From NCBI RefSeq assembly GCF_012277275.1, contig NZ_CP051155.1, forward strand, positions 992,001-1,056,000: a DNA stretch of 64,000 nucleotides, written 5' to 3'. The notes below the pieces were generated by a model. It made no database searches. It saw only the letters and a list, made by a program, of their open reading frames with translations, and was not told the DNA's origin. Both the position numbers and the translations under genes were made by a program. Positions 36,098 through 45,165 of this stretch are shown piece by piece (within the stretch, counting starts at the first letter, position 1; each line of letters begins with the position of its first letter). This DNA comes from Gephyromycinifex aptenodytis (GTDB taxonomy: Bacteria > Actinomycetota > Actinomycetes > Actinomycetales > Dermatophilaceae).

Positions 36098-37093
36098 ATG
36101 AAGCTCACTGTTCTGGCCGGAGGTCTGGGTGGGGCTCGACTGGTTCGGGCCCTGCGTCAACGCATGGGCCTCGAAGACCAGTTGTGCGTCGTGGCCAATA
36201 CGTCCTCCGACGCCACCGTGTACGGCTTGCGGTTCTGCCCGGACGTGGACGGGCTGAGCGCTGCGCTCGACCCTGTCGGGCACGGCTGGCCCGGGCAGGT
36301 GCCCGGCGACTCCCCGGTACGCCGGCACCTGCTCGCCTTGGGCGCCTCCCCCAGCTGGTTCCCCGTGTCGGATGCAGGTTTGGCCGCCGCAGTGCTGCGC
36401 AGTCAATGGCTGGGGCAGGCGATGAGCCTTTCCGAGGCGACGCAGCAGATGGCCCGCTCGCTCAATATCGGGGCGCGGCTGCTGCCGATGTCTGATGAAC
36501 CGATCGAGACCCATGTCGTCGTCGACACCGGCCGCAGCGATGTCGCTCCTGACAGTCTTGCGACTGCGGCGGCAGGGCGCGAGCAGGCCGAGATCGATCC
36601 CGGCGAGGCCCGCAGCAGTCTGCAGGCGGTCCACGTCCAAGAATGGGCCCACCACCTGCACCCCCAGAGCCCGCTGCGCTTCTCCGCAGTGGGCCTGGAC
36701 CGCGCCCGCCCGGCCCCAGAGACCTTGGACGCCATCCGCGGTGCCGACGCTGTCGTGCTCGCCCCGGGCTGCCCGGTGCGAACGTTCGGGACCATGCTGG
36801 CGCTGCCGGGGATGCGCGATGCGCTGCGCGGAACCTCCGCCCCCGTGCTCGGGATCGCCCCGACGATGCAGCCTGGTTCGCGCACGGCCGCAGCGGTGTC
36901 GGCGCTCGGCACGCCGGCCACGCCCGCAGCGATCGGCGAGCTGTTCGCCGACTTCCTCACGGCTTGGGCAGACCAGGAAGGCCGGTCCCCGCGCGGGGTG
37001 TCCCCGCTGAGGATCGACGTGGACATGCCTGACGCCCACGCTGGCGCTGCCCTGGCCGGCGCCGTCCTGGAGTGGATCCAGACCCACCGCTGA
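36098..37093 (+). CDS. cofD: 2-phospho-L-lactate transferase-like protein (CofD/FbiA)
   Basis: A 331-residue CofD-family protein; the family attaches a phospholactyl or phosphoenolpyruvyl group to Fo in coenzyme F420 synthesis. The N-terminus MKLTVLAGGLGGARLVRALR, the block RLLPMSDEPIETHVVVD, and GADAVVLAPGCPVRTFGTML match. The usual NTGDD motif is NTSSDATVYGLRFCPDVD, and GDD is GDSPVRRHLL, so it is a divergent member. In mycobacteria fbiB follows; here the next gene is an unrelated glycosylase on the other strand. The ATG at 36098 gives the canonical N-terminus; the seven upstream codons are rejected. Confidence 0.85.
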   Translation: MKLTVLAGGLGGARLVRALRQRMGLEDQLCVVANTSSDATVYGLRFCPDVDGLSAALDPVGHGWPGQVPGDSPVRRHLLALGASPSWFPVSDAGLAAAVLRSQWLGQAMSLSEATQQMARSLNIGARLLPMSDEPIETHVVVDTGRSDVAPDSLATAAAGREQAEIDPGEARSSLQAVHVQEWAHHLHPQSPLRFSAVGLDRARPAPETLDAIRGADAVVLAPGCPVRTFGTMLALPGMRDALRGTSAPVLGIAPTMQPGSRTAAAVSALGTPATPAAIGELFADFLTAWADQEGRSPRGVSPLRIDVDMPDAHAGAALAGAVLEWIQTHR

Positions 37094-37110
37094 GCCTCGG
37101 CCCGGCCCGC

Positions 37111-38079
37111 TCACCGGCGGGTCGGGGTGTGGCTGCGGATGGTCGCGCGCGGACCGCGGCGGGGCCGCCGATGCCCGGCCAGCTCCAGCAGCCGCTGTAC
37201 TCGGTAGCGGTGCGGGGCGTACGGGCGCAGCAGCACCTCCAACTGATCGTCATCGACGGGCCGGCCGGTCAAGGCCCACCCCATGTCAGCAGCCACGTGG
37301 TAATCCCCGAAGCTGACCGCGTCGGCATCGCCGAGCGCCACATGGGCAACCTCAGCGACGGTCCACCGCCCAACACCGCGAAGAGCCAGCAGCCGGGCGC
37401 GAGCCTGCGGCAGCGGAAGGTCCGCGCACTCCTGCACTCTTCCAGCGCGAGCCACAGCCCCGCAGGCGGTCTCGGCCCGGCGCGCATCGACTCCCGCTTC
37501 GAGCCACCCCCAGGACGGGATCCGCGCCCACTCCTGGGCCTGTGGGGCCACCCGGAGCCCGCGTTCGCCCCACGGGCCGGGAGCCGGGGCGCCGTAGCGC
37601 CGCACCAGGCGGCGGTAGGCCCCGAACGCCTCCACCCCGGTGACGAGTTGCTCGATGATCGAGGGCACCAACGCCTCCAGCACCAGGCCGGTCTTGGGAA
37701 CTCGCCAAGCCTCGAAGCGCCGCGCGGCCTGCGCGACGACCGGATGAAGAGGTGCGAACCCGCTGGGGTCGTCCTGCGCCCCGAGGACCTCCGGTAGGCG
37801 ATCCAGGATCCATTGGCGCCCAGGCCCCCAGGCCCGCGCGGTGAGCTGCATGCCCGGGTGAGCGGCGGGTGCGAGCAGTTGCACCGCCACCGGCCCGCAC
37901 GGGGTCTGCCAGCCCTTGATCAGGGTGCCGTCACCGGGCTCCAGCCAGGTGGGGTCCCCCGCGCCGCGCCGCATAACCTTCAACGTCAACCTGACGTCCA
38001 CGGCAAATCCGGGCGCCCAGGTGCGGCTGGCTTCTGCGTTGTGGCCGGTCACGCCGTGATCTCGACAGCTCGCGCTCAC
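37111..38079 (-). CDS. HhH-GPD DNA-3-methyladenine glycosylase-like protein (AlkA type)
   Basis: About 322 residues. The C-terminal half has the helix-hairpin-helix LLALRGVGRWTVAEVAHVAL and the catalytic aspartate in GDADAVSFGDYHVAADMG; the N-terminal part is a beta-rich domain as in AlkA. The expected role is excision of alkylated purines. I chose the GTG at 38079 because it overlaps the stop of the upstream gene by four bases (GTGA); a GTG at 38052 is the alternative. With the AlkX-like gene at 14575, this is a second putative alkyl-base glycosylase in the window. Confidence 0.85.
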   Translation of the reverse strand: MSASCRDHGVTGHNAEASRTWAPGFAVDVRLTLKVMRRGAGDPTWLEPGDGTLIKGWQTPCGPVAVQLLAPAAHPGMQLTARAWGPGRQWILDRLPEVLGAQDDPSGFAPLHPVVAQAARRFEAWRVPKTGLVLEALVPSIIEQLVTGVEAFGAYRRLVRRYGAPAPGPWGERGLRVAPQAQEWARIPSWGWLEAGVDARRAETACGAVARAGRVQECADLPLPQARARLLALRGVGRWTVAEVAHVALGDADAVSFGDYHVAADMGWALTGRPVDDDQLEVLLRPYAPHRYRVQRLLELAGHRRPRRGPRATIRSHTPTRR

Positions 38080-39173
38080 CGGCGACGGAAGGTCAAGCGA
38101 ACCAGTCCGTAGACCCCGTCCGCCTCTCGCAACGCGCTGGCCCGCGGCAACGCTCGGGACAAATCCCCGACGAGCGCCAAACCGCAGTCGTCGGCCCACG
38201 CCTCCAGGGCGTGCAACCCGGCCACGTCACAACCGCCGACCTCGCCCGCGCCCAGCGGCACGGTGAGCACCACCACGCCCCCGGGCATGAGCACCCGCCG
38301 AGCCAGTTGCAGTGTGTCCTGGACATTTCCCGCGGTACAGCCATCGGGGTAGACCCGACCCAAGACGCCGACCGTGGCATCTTCCGGCTCGCGCGGCAGC
38401 GCGACCACTTCCCGTCCGAGGCCCCGACCCCACCTGCGAGCCAGACAACGCCGAGATTCGCTCATGACGGCCACATGGGCGGCCGCGAGCTCATCCACCA
38501 GGTCGATCGCGAAGATCACGCCGGCCGCCGCCCAGGCACTTGCCGGGTCGCTGCCCTTGGCCATTCCGCGAGCGCCGGCCCACTGCTGAACCTTGCGTCC
38601 GTACTCACGCCCGGTCAGCACTGCGACCGGTTCCACAGCCTCCAGCGGCAGGTCCTGTTCGGGCGCCGGGTGAACCGGGCTCTCCACGTCCCAGATCGCC
38701 TGCAGCCCCACTCCGATACGCACGCTCGTAGCGCCCAGCCGGGTCGCCCTGGCTGCGGCTGCAGCATCGGGAACGATGAGTATGTCTGCTCGGGCCAGCA
38801 ACCAGGCCACCGGCGCCAACCGCCACGGCGCAGCGCCGGGATCGGGAAGTCGATCCGCCAGCAGCACGACCCGCGGCCCAGCCTGTCTCCCCCCGACCAA
38901 CCGCAGCGCCACCTGGAGGGCCACCATCTCCCCCGCCCGTCGGGGCAGCGCCGCCAAGACCGCGTCGGCGGTACGTATCGCAGCCGGGGTCGGCAGCGTC
39001 GTACGACCGACCCGGTGCGCCCAACTCAGCACGTCCACCTCGTGACCGGCGTCCATCAGGCGGCGAGCCAGGTTGCGCATCTGCGTCTGCAACGGGGCAT
39101 GGTCGCGACGCGGACCGTCGAGAACGACTAGCCGCAGGCCGCTCGGCCCTGGTGGGGGAATCAGAGCACTCAT
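38076..39173 (-). CDS. Unassigned protein: glycosyltransferase-like N-terminus, methyltransferase-like C-terminus
   Basis: 365 residues. The first roughly 180 resemble the N-terminal Rossmann domain of GT4 glycosyltransferases (LRLVVLDGPRRDHAPLQTQM, then NLARRLMDAGHEVDVLSWAH, then ILIVPDAAAAARATRLGA), but the GT4 C-terminal donor-binding domain (EX7E motif) is absent. The last roughly 140 resemble the end of class I methyltransferases (QLARRVLMPGGVVVLTVPLG, then LEAWADDCGLALVGDLS, then GVYGLVRLTF). The SAM-binding GxGxG loop is not visible; the middle is VIFAIDLVDELAAAHVA. Neither activity can be claimed. It is coupled to the glycosylase gene by a GTGA overlap and starts divergently from the TIGR03089 gene. 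Confidence 0.6.
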   Translation of the reverse strand: MSALIPPPGPSGLRLVVLDGPRRDHAPLQTQMRNLARRLMDAGHEVDVLSWAHRVGRTTLPTPAAIRTADAVLAALPRRAGEMVALQVALRLVGGRQAGPRVVLLADRLPDPGAAPWRLAPVAWLLARADILIVPDAAAAARATRLGATSVRIGVGLQAIWDVESPVHPAPEQDLPLEAVEPVAVLTGREYGRKVQQWAGARGMAKGSDPASAWAAAGVIFAIDLVDELAAAHVAVMSESRRCLARRWGRGLGREVVALPREPEDATVGVLGRVYPDGCTAGNVQDTLQLARRVLMPGGVVVLTVPLGAGEVGGCDVAGLHALEAWADDCGLALVGDLSRALPRASALREADGVYGLVRLTFRRR

Positions 39174-39253
39174 CTCGCGGCGAGCCTACCCCCGCACCGG
39201 CGCGCAACAGGCGCCGATTTGCTCCACGGTGCGTCGTCGGTTAGGAAGCGGTC

Positions 39254-40006
39254 ATGAGCATCCAACGCCTGGACGGCCTTTCCAGCGCCCTGGGCCGCGG
39301 AGAGACCGGCCGTCCCCGATTGACGTGGTACGCCCAAGACGAACGCATCGAGCTCTCCGGCCGGGTGCTGAACAACTGGGTGTGTAAGGCCACGAACCTG
39401 CTCATCGAAGAGTTCGACATCCAACCCGCAGCGGTGATCAGCCTGGAGGTGCCGGTGCACTGGCGCGCTTGTTACTGGGCGTTGGCCGCCTGGCGCCTGG
39501 GCGCAACGGTGCATGTCGTGGCAGGTTCCCAGGGGCCCAGCGCCCCCGCCGCCCGCGACGGCGATCTCGCCGACGTGCGGATCGTGCTGGCCGGGACCCC
39601 TGCAAGCGGCGACGTGGTGGCGCTCACCCCGGCGTCCCTGGCTCGAAGCGCCGGTGTGGCGCTGCCACCGGGGCACTTGGACGAAGCAGCGGTGCTGTCC
39701 ACCTACGGCGATGAAGCCGAGGCGCCGCAGCAGGCCGACCCGCAGGCCGAGGCGCTGCTCGGCCCGAATCTGCGGTTGACGTTCGCACCGGACCCCTGCG
39801 GCCAAGCCCAGCGCCGCGGACTGCTGCACACCGCAGACCTGGGTATTGCTCTCGCGGCTGCCGCGCAACTATGGAGCAACGACGGTTCGTTGGTGCTGGT
39901 GGAGCCGCGCTGGGGGGCGATCCAGGGCGAAGCGGAACTGCAGCGGATCGCCGCTGTGGAGTCTGCGACGCTGCTCCAGGCCGGAGACACCGAGTCGCCG
40001 AGCTGA
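39254..40006 (+). CDS. TIGR03089 family protein (truncated acyl-CoA synthetase-like)
   Basis: A 250-residue actinobacterial family related to the N-terminal part of adenylate-forming enzymes. Seen are RPRLTWYAQDERIELSGRVL, NNWVCKATNLLIEEFDIQPA, and SLEVPVHWRACYWALAAWRL, with a degenerate remainder (ADVRIVLAGTPASGDVVALT). The usual phosphate-binding loop and adenylation motifs of full synthetases are missing, so activity is doubtful. AGGAAG lies five bases before the ATG. In actinobacteria this family sits near cofD/LytR genes, consistent with the location here. Confidence 0.85.
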   Translation: MSIQRLDGLSSALGRGETGRPRLTWYAQDERIELSGRVLNNWVCKATNLLIEEFDIQPAAVISLEVPVHWRACYWALAAWRLGATVHVVAGSQGPSAPAARDGDLADVRIVLAGTPASGDVVALTPASLARSAGVALPPGHLDEAAVLSTYGDEAEAPQQADPQAEALLGPNLRLTFAPDPCGQAQRRGLLHTADLGIALAAAAQLWSNDGSLVLVEPRWGAIQGEAELQRIAAVESATLLQAGDTESPS

Positions 40007-40010
40007 GGGA

Positions 40011-41495
40011 TCAGCGCAGCGACCAGTCCGCCGCCGCCCACCAGGTCTGTTCTGAAACCACACCAGTGGCGGGCAACCCGTACCGGCGCTGCAGCTGAGT
40101 GACGGCCTGCTGGGTCTTGGGGCCGAACGAAGCATCGACACCCACGCCCACCAGCCTCTGCAGCGCGCTCACCTCGCGGCCGGCCGAACCCCGCTGCAGG
40201 GAGATACGGGTGTAGCTGAGCCATGGATAGGCGCTCAGTTCGATACGGTTCCAGGTCCGCAAGTCGACCACCGCGGTCGGCGCCAACCGCCACCGCTTCT
40301 GCACTGCCTTGATCGCCTCGCTGGTGGGCCCATCGACCCTGCCGCTCAGCGGCACCCCGAGCGCCAACTGCAAGTGGTGGATGGCGGCACCCCGGGCATG
40401 GCCGGGTCGCAGCACGACCTTCTTGTACGCCCCCAGCGGCTGCGGCACGCTCTTCGGCACTGGCAGCGTCCCGCTGGGGTTGCTGTCCTTCTTAGGCGGC
40501 GCAGGCGCCGGGGTGGGGCGTTCGTCGGTGCTCATCGGGCGGGTGAGTCCGGCGGTGGGAACCAGCCGCGCCCAGGTCGCCTTGTCCAAGGCCCCGCTGC
40601 GGGGCAGTCCCGTGCGGGCCTGGTAGGCCAGAACAGCCTTGCGGGTCACTGCCCCGAACTGCCCGTCGGCGGTGATCCCCAATGCCGTTTGAGCTGCCCC
40701 GATGTCGTCGTGCCGCGCCCCCAGCAGGTACACCGGGTAGGCCGAGGCCGGAGCCGGAGGCAATGTCTTAGGGCAGGGCGTGGTGCGCGCGCCGGTGTAG
40801 ATCGGCGCAGGCTGACCGGCATAGACCCGGCAGGGTCCGAAGTCGGGACGGGACAAAGCTGTGCCGGTCCACCACGACGTGCGCTTCATCGCCCCGTCCC
40901 AGGTCAGGGAGAGGTGGATGTGATCGGTATGGGGGTTCGGCCCCGTGTAGGGGCTCCAGCCGCGTTCCGGTGCGTAGGCGCGCCAGGTTTTGCGGTCCCA
41001 GATGATGTACATGACGCCCAACCGGCGAGCGACCTCGCCGTTGTTGGCGGTCAGCCAGGACAGCGTCGATGTGGCGACCGCCCGTTCGGTGGGGTTCTCG
41101 GCGCTCAACATCCAGTCGACGGCTCGCCCCTCGTGATGCTCGCTGACTCCCCCGGTGCACAAGCGCGAGACCCCGAAACGGCCCGTGGCGTAGGTGTCCA
41201 CGAGCAACCGGCCCAAAGCAACCGCTCCCGGGCGATCCACCGGGTCGCAACTGGTTGCTCCTTGATAGGTGGGCCGGAGGTCCAGCGCGGCCGGCAGTGA
41301 GCGGGACGCCTTCGGCACGCTCAGCATCGGTGCGGAGCCCGAGACGGTGGTCGAGGTTTGCGCCGAGGACACCGGGTCTTGCTGGTCGCCCTCGGCCAGC
41401 GCCGAGGTCGCGGTACTGAGCACCACCAGGGCGGCCAAGGCGCCGGCACAAGCCCGAACCGGCAAACGCGCAGGACGCGTGGACGCAGGGGACAT
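40011..41495 (-). CDS. Secreted peptidoglycan-binding protein
   Basis: 494 residues. A signal peptide (1-33, ALVVLSTATSALAEG) is followed by a domain at about 55-225 with conserved SRLCTGGVSEHHEGRAVDWM and GPNPHTDHIHLSLTWDG; the H-x-H/D-x-W pattern resembles M15-like/ARB_07466-type extracellular domains. At least two, probably three, PG_binding_1 modules follow (IGAAQTALGITADGQFGAVT, then IHHLQLALGVPLSGRVDGPT, then VSALQRLVGVGVDASFGPKT). It probably acts in the wall on peptidoglycan. GGAAGG lies eight bases before the ATG at 41495; the 86-codon upstream extension is noise. It is convergent with the TIGR03089 gene. Confidence 0.85.
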   Translation of the reverse strand: MSPASTRPARLPVRACAGALAALVVLSTATSALAEGDQQDPVSSAQTSTTVSGSAPMLSVPKASRSLPAALDLRPTYQGATSCDPVDRPGAVALGRLLVDTYATGRFGVSRLCTGGVSEHHEGRAVDWMLSAENPTERAVATSTLSWLTANNGEVARRLGVMYIIWDRKTWRAYAPERGWSPYTGPNPHTDHIHLSLTWDGAMKRTSWWTGTALSRPDFGPCRVYAGQPAPIYTGARTTPCPKTLPPAPASAYPVYLLGARHDDIGAAQTALGITADGQFGAVTRKAVLAYQARTGLPRSGALDKATWARLVPTAGLTRPMSTDERPTPAPAPPKKDSNPSGTLPVPKSVPQPLGAYKKVVLRPGHARGAAIHHLQLALGVPLSGRVDGPTSEAIKAVQKRWRLAPTAVVDLRTWNRIELSAYPWLSYTRISLQRGSAGREVSALQRLVGVGVDASFGPKTQQAVTQLQRRYGLPATGVVSEQTWWAAADWSLR

Positions 41496-41633
41496 GAGGG
41501 TGGCCTTCCGTCGTGCTTTTCCGGCGGCCGCACCCAGCGCAACCACCCGCTCCGGTCTGTTTCCAGATCGGCCACGACTCCCCCAACGTGAGGAAGGCCA
41601 CGAAACCGGCCCAGCCCGGTAGAGTCCGCTGGC

Positions 41634-42448
41634 ATGGACAAAGTCGTCGCCAGCGCGGCCGAAGCGGTCGCTGATATCCCCGATGGTGCTTCTCTCTCGG
41701 TCGGGGGGTTCGGCCTGTGCGGCATCCCCTCCACCCTGATCGGTGCGCTGCACGATGCCGGCACATCCGGGCTACGAGTGGTGTCGAACAACTGCGGCGT
41801 AGACGACTGGGGGCTGGGCATTCTCCTTCGGGACAAGCGCATCGTTCGTATCCAGGCCTCCTACGTCGGAGAGAACAAGGAATTCGAACGGCAGTACCTC
41901 TCCGGTGAGCTCGAGGTCGAGCTGACCCCGCAGGGCACGCTCGCGGAGAAGCTACGCGCCGGTGGTTCCGGCATCGCCGCGTTCTTCACCCAGACCGGCG
42001 TTGGTACCCAGGTCGCTGACGGCGGGCTACCACTGCGCTACGGCTCCCAGGGTGAGGTTGTCATGTCCTCCCCCGCCAAGGAGACCCGCACCTTCACCGT
42101 CGACGGTCAGGAGAGGGCGTTCGTCCTCGAAGAAGCCATCACCTGCGACTTCGGCCTGGTGCGCGCCTGGAAGGGCGACCGGCACGGCAACCTCGTCTTC
42201 CACAAATCTGCCCGTAACTTCAACCCGCTGACCGCGATGGCCGGTCGAATCACCGTCGCCGAGGTTGAACACCTCATGGAACCCGGCGAGCTCGACCCCG
42301 ACGACATTCACCTGCCGGGTATCTACGTGCAGCGCGTCGTGGAGTTGACGCACGAGCAAGCCAGGAGCAAGCGCATCGAGAAACGAACGGTCCGCCCACC
42401 GGCTCCGCCTGCCGGAGCGGGCTCCGACAACGAGGAAGGCGACAACTG

Positions 42449-42449
<1 letters not shown>
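41634..42449 (+). CDS. scoA: 3-oxoacid CoA-transferase subunit A
   Basis: A 271-residue alpha subunit of a type I CoA-transferase (succinyl-CoA:3-ketoacid or 3-oxoadipate). The glycine-rich [36 protein letters not shown] and [20 protein letters not shown] segments are diagnostic, as is [20 protein letters not shown]. The C-terminus carries a 30-residue charged tail beyond the usual end. Its stop shares one base with the start of the B subunit (TGATG), so the heterodimer is made from one coupled transcript. Substrate cannot be fixed by eye; no beta-ketoadipate genes are adjacent. Confidence 0.93.
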
Positions 42450-43117
<668 letters not shown>

Positions 43118-43145
43118 TCCCGCGCGCACCCAATGCGCAGAAGCT

Positions 43146-43178
43146 GATGGAGCCCGGCGGCCTGCGCCGGGCTCCATC
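43146..43178. terminator. Bidirectional terminator between scoB and the SpoIID-domain gene
   Basis: A perfect 14-bp inverted repeat (43146-43159 with 43165-43178, five-base loop) between convergent genes, followed on the plus strand by GGCTTTC. Confidence 0.85.
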
Positions 43179-43192
43179 GGCTTTCGGGGTGA

Positions 43193-44983
43193 TCAGCCGA
43201 GCAGTTTGGCCTGGGCCTTGCTCGCAGCCGAGCGGGCGCCGAAGCCAGCCGCAGCCGTGCCGGGGTACACCCACGCTCGCCCTGCGCTATCGCGCACCAA
43301 CAGGTCGGCCCGGTTGTCCCCGGTCAGGTCCAGAAGGCGGACCGCAGTCATGCCGGACCAACCGCGGCCCAGGGTGTTGACCCCCACGATCCGGCCACCG
43401 GCGGCCCCCTTCATGACCTTCATCTGGCCTGAAGCGGTGATCGCGACGACATCCAGGCGACGGTTACCGCTGATGTCGGCCGACCCGAACAGGCGTGTCA
43501 GGCCCGAAGGGGAGCCCGGCACCGGCACCGGCGACGCGCTCTTGCCACCGGGCAGTCCCCGGGCCACGACGAGGCGTCCCAGCCGCAGGCTGAGAACATC
43601 GGTGTTGCGGTCCCCGATCCAGTTCACCCGCAGCGCATCAGCGCCGGCCCGAATTTTGCCCGGCGCCGGGGCAACTGGGGCTATCGGTCCGGGTTTCCCG
43701 GCTTGCCCAGGCCGTTGGGTGCCGGAGGCGCCGCCCACGGCTGGGAAGGCGAACCAGTCCGAGCGCAGGCCGAGAGTTGATCGAAGCTGGGCGCCGGAGA
43801 CGTCCTTGGTTGCAGCGCTTCCTTCCAGGCGCACCGTGCCCACCCGGCCACCGAGCGGGCCGTTCCCGTCCCGGCGCAGCACTCGGATCGTCTGCAACGT
43901 GCCCAGGCCGTATTTCTTCTCCAAGGTGCTCACGTTCACCTGCTTGGACCAGGTGTGCACGGTGTTGGCCATCCGCCCGTCGTACGGGTCCGGCTTGGCA
44001 ACCTGAGAGAACGCGCCACCGTCGACGGTGTAGCCGCCGTTGCTGGCGGAGAACTCTGCGTGCACAAAGCCGCCCGAGGGCGTGCGCAGCACGGCGCCCT
44101 TGGTGGTTTGGATAGCGGCGTCGGCACGGGCGCTGTCGTGAACGGTCCGCGTCGCACCGCGGTAGCTGGCCGCGGGTTTGTAGACCTGACAGGTGATGGT
44201 GTCGCAGATATCCCACACCGAACCAGCGGCACGTTTACGCGCCCGGTAGCTGGCCGCGTAGGTGCGGGCCGCCACGGACTGGGCAGCCAACGCCTGCGAG
44301 TGCCAGGAGGTCGGCATCTCGCTAGGCACCACCCCGCGCAGATAGCTCTCCATGTTCGTGTTGAGTACGGTGATTGCCTTACCGCCGGAGGGAAACACCG
44401 AGATCGAGCCGGTGAACTCCTCGACCAGCCCGTTCGGCATACTCACGCGCACCCGGCCAGTGGGGGCGGACAGCACGATGGCGGTCTTGGAGCCAAGTCG
44501 GCCTACCGAGTAAGGCCGCCAGATTCCAGCAGCATCGCGGTACTCCATCGCCAAGCTGGCGCCGCCCACGATCCGCCACGCCGTGTAGGTGGCTCCGGTG
44601 GGTAGACGGCGAGCGGTGCGGCCGACGGTGTAGGTCAGCCCGTCTTGGGCTGGCAGCATCGTCGAGCCGTCGTTGTCCCGGGAGATCCACACCCGCATCG
44701 AGGAGTCGGTCAAGGTGGCAGCCTTCGCGCCCGGATAGTAGAAGTCGATGATCGACTGCCAGTTCAGACCGGCGTCAGCGGCTCCGTAGGCACCCCACTG
44801 GCTCATGCCGCGGCCGTGGCCGAAGCCGCGCCCTTCCAGGGTGAGCACTCCGTCGGCGGGGCGGGGCGAGACCTCCTCTGCGTGGGCTGGTAGGGCACCG
44901 GGCGCCATCGTGCAGGTGAGCGCCGCCGCAGCCATCGCGGCAAAAAATCGGTGATCGGGCCGGCTGTGGGGTCGACGAGTCAC
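43193..44983 (-). CDS. Secreted SpoIID/LytB-domain protein
   Basis: About 596 residues with an N-terminal signal peptide (AALTCTMAPGALPAHAEE). The SpoIID/LytB domain is clear: GRGFGHGRGMSQWGAYGAAD near the mature N-terminus, YLRGVVPSEMPTSWHSQALA, QSVAARTYAASYRARKRA, CQVYKP and EFSASNGGYTVDGG. The last roughly 130 residues contain FG-GAP/VCBS-like repeats (GSADISGNRRLDVVAITASG and LLDLTGDNRADLLVRDSAGR). SpoIID proteins act on peptidoglycan glycan strands; in actinobacteria the role is not established. The GTG at 44983 was chosen as it fits the signal peptide; an internal ATG at about residue 17 is the alternative. It lies beside the nucleotide-sugar genes. Confidence 0.88.
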   Translation of the reverse strand: MTRRPHSRPDHRFFAAMAAAALTCTMAPGALPAHAEEVSPRPADGVLTLEGRGFGHGRGMSQWGAYGAADAGLNWQSIIDFYYPGAKAATLTDSSMRVWISRDNDGSTMLPAQDGLTYTVGRTARRLPTGATYTAWRIVGGASLAMEYRDAAGIWRPYSVGRLGSKTAIVLSAPTGRVRVSMPNGLVEEFTGSISVFPSGGKAITVLNTNMESYLRGVVPSEMPTSWHSQALAAQSVAARTYAASYRARKRAAGSVWDICDTITCQVYKPAASYRGATRTVHDSARADAAIQTTKGAVLRTPSGGFVHAEFSASNGGYTVDGGAFSQVAKPDPYDGRMANTVHTWSKQVNVSTLEKKYGLGTLQTIRVLRRDGNGPLGGRVGTVRLEGSAATKDVSGAQLRSTLGLRSDWFAFPAVGGASGTQRPGQAGKPGPIAPVAPAPGKIRAGADALRVNWIGDRNTDVLSLRLGRLVVARGLPGGKSASPVPVPGSPSGLTRLFGSADISGNRRLDVVAITASGQMKVMKGAAGGRIVGVNTLGRGWSGMTAVRLLDLTGDNRADLLVRDSAGRAWVYPGTAAAGFGARSAASKAQAKLLG

Positions 44984-45120
44984 GATTGCCCCATCGGCCC
45001 GAGGCCTGGGTGGCTGAGCACAACGAGCCCCTAGCCGGACCCGGCACGAGCGCCGCGGCAACCCCCACCCTCACCCTGAAACCGTTCTCACCAGTGGGTT
45101 TTCACTATCTCGTGACGCGC

Positions 45121-45149
45121 CTCAGGGGCGGAGAATCTCCGCCCCTGAG
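45121..45149 (-). terminator. Intrinsic terminator after the Gfo/Idh/MocA gene
   Basis: A perfect 14-bp inverted repeat (45121-45134 with 45136-45149) 17 bases beyond the stop of the oxidoreductase gene; the practical loop is a few bases wider than the single unpaired one. Confidence 0.8.
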
Positions 45150-45165
45150 TGCCCGACAATGCTGG

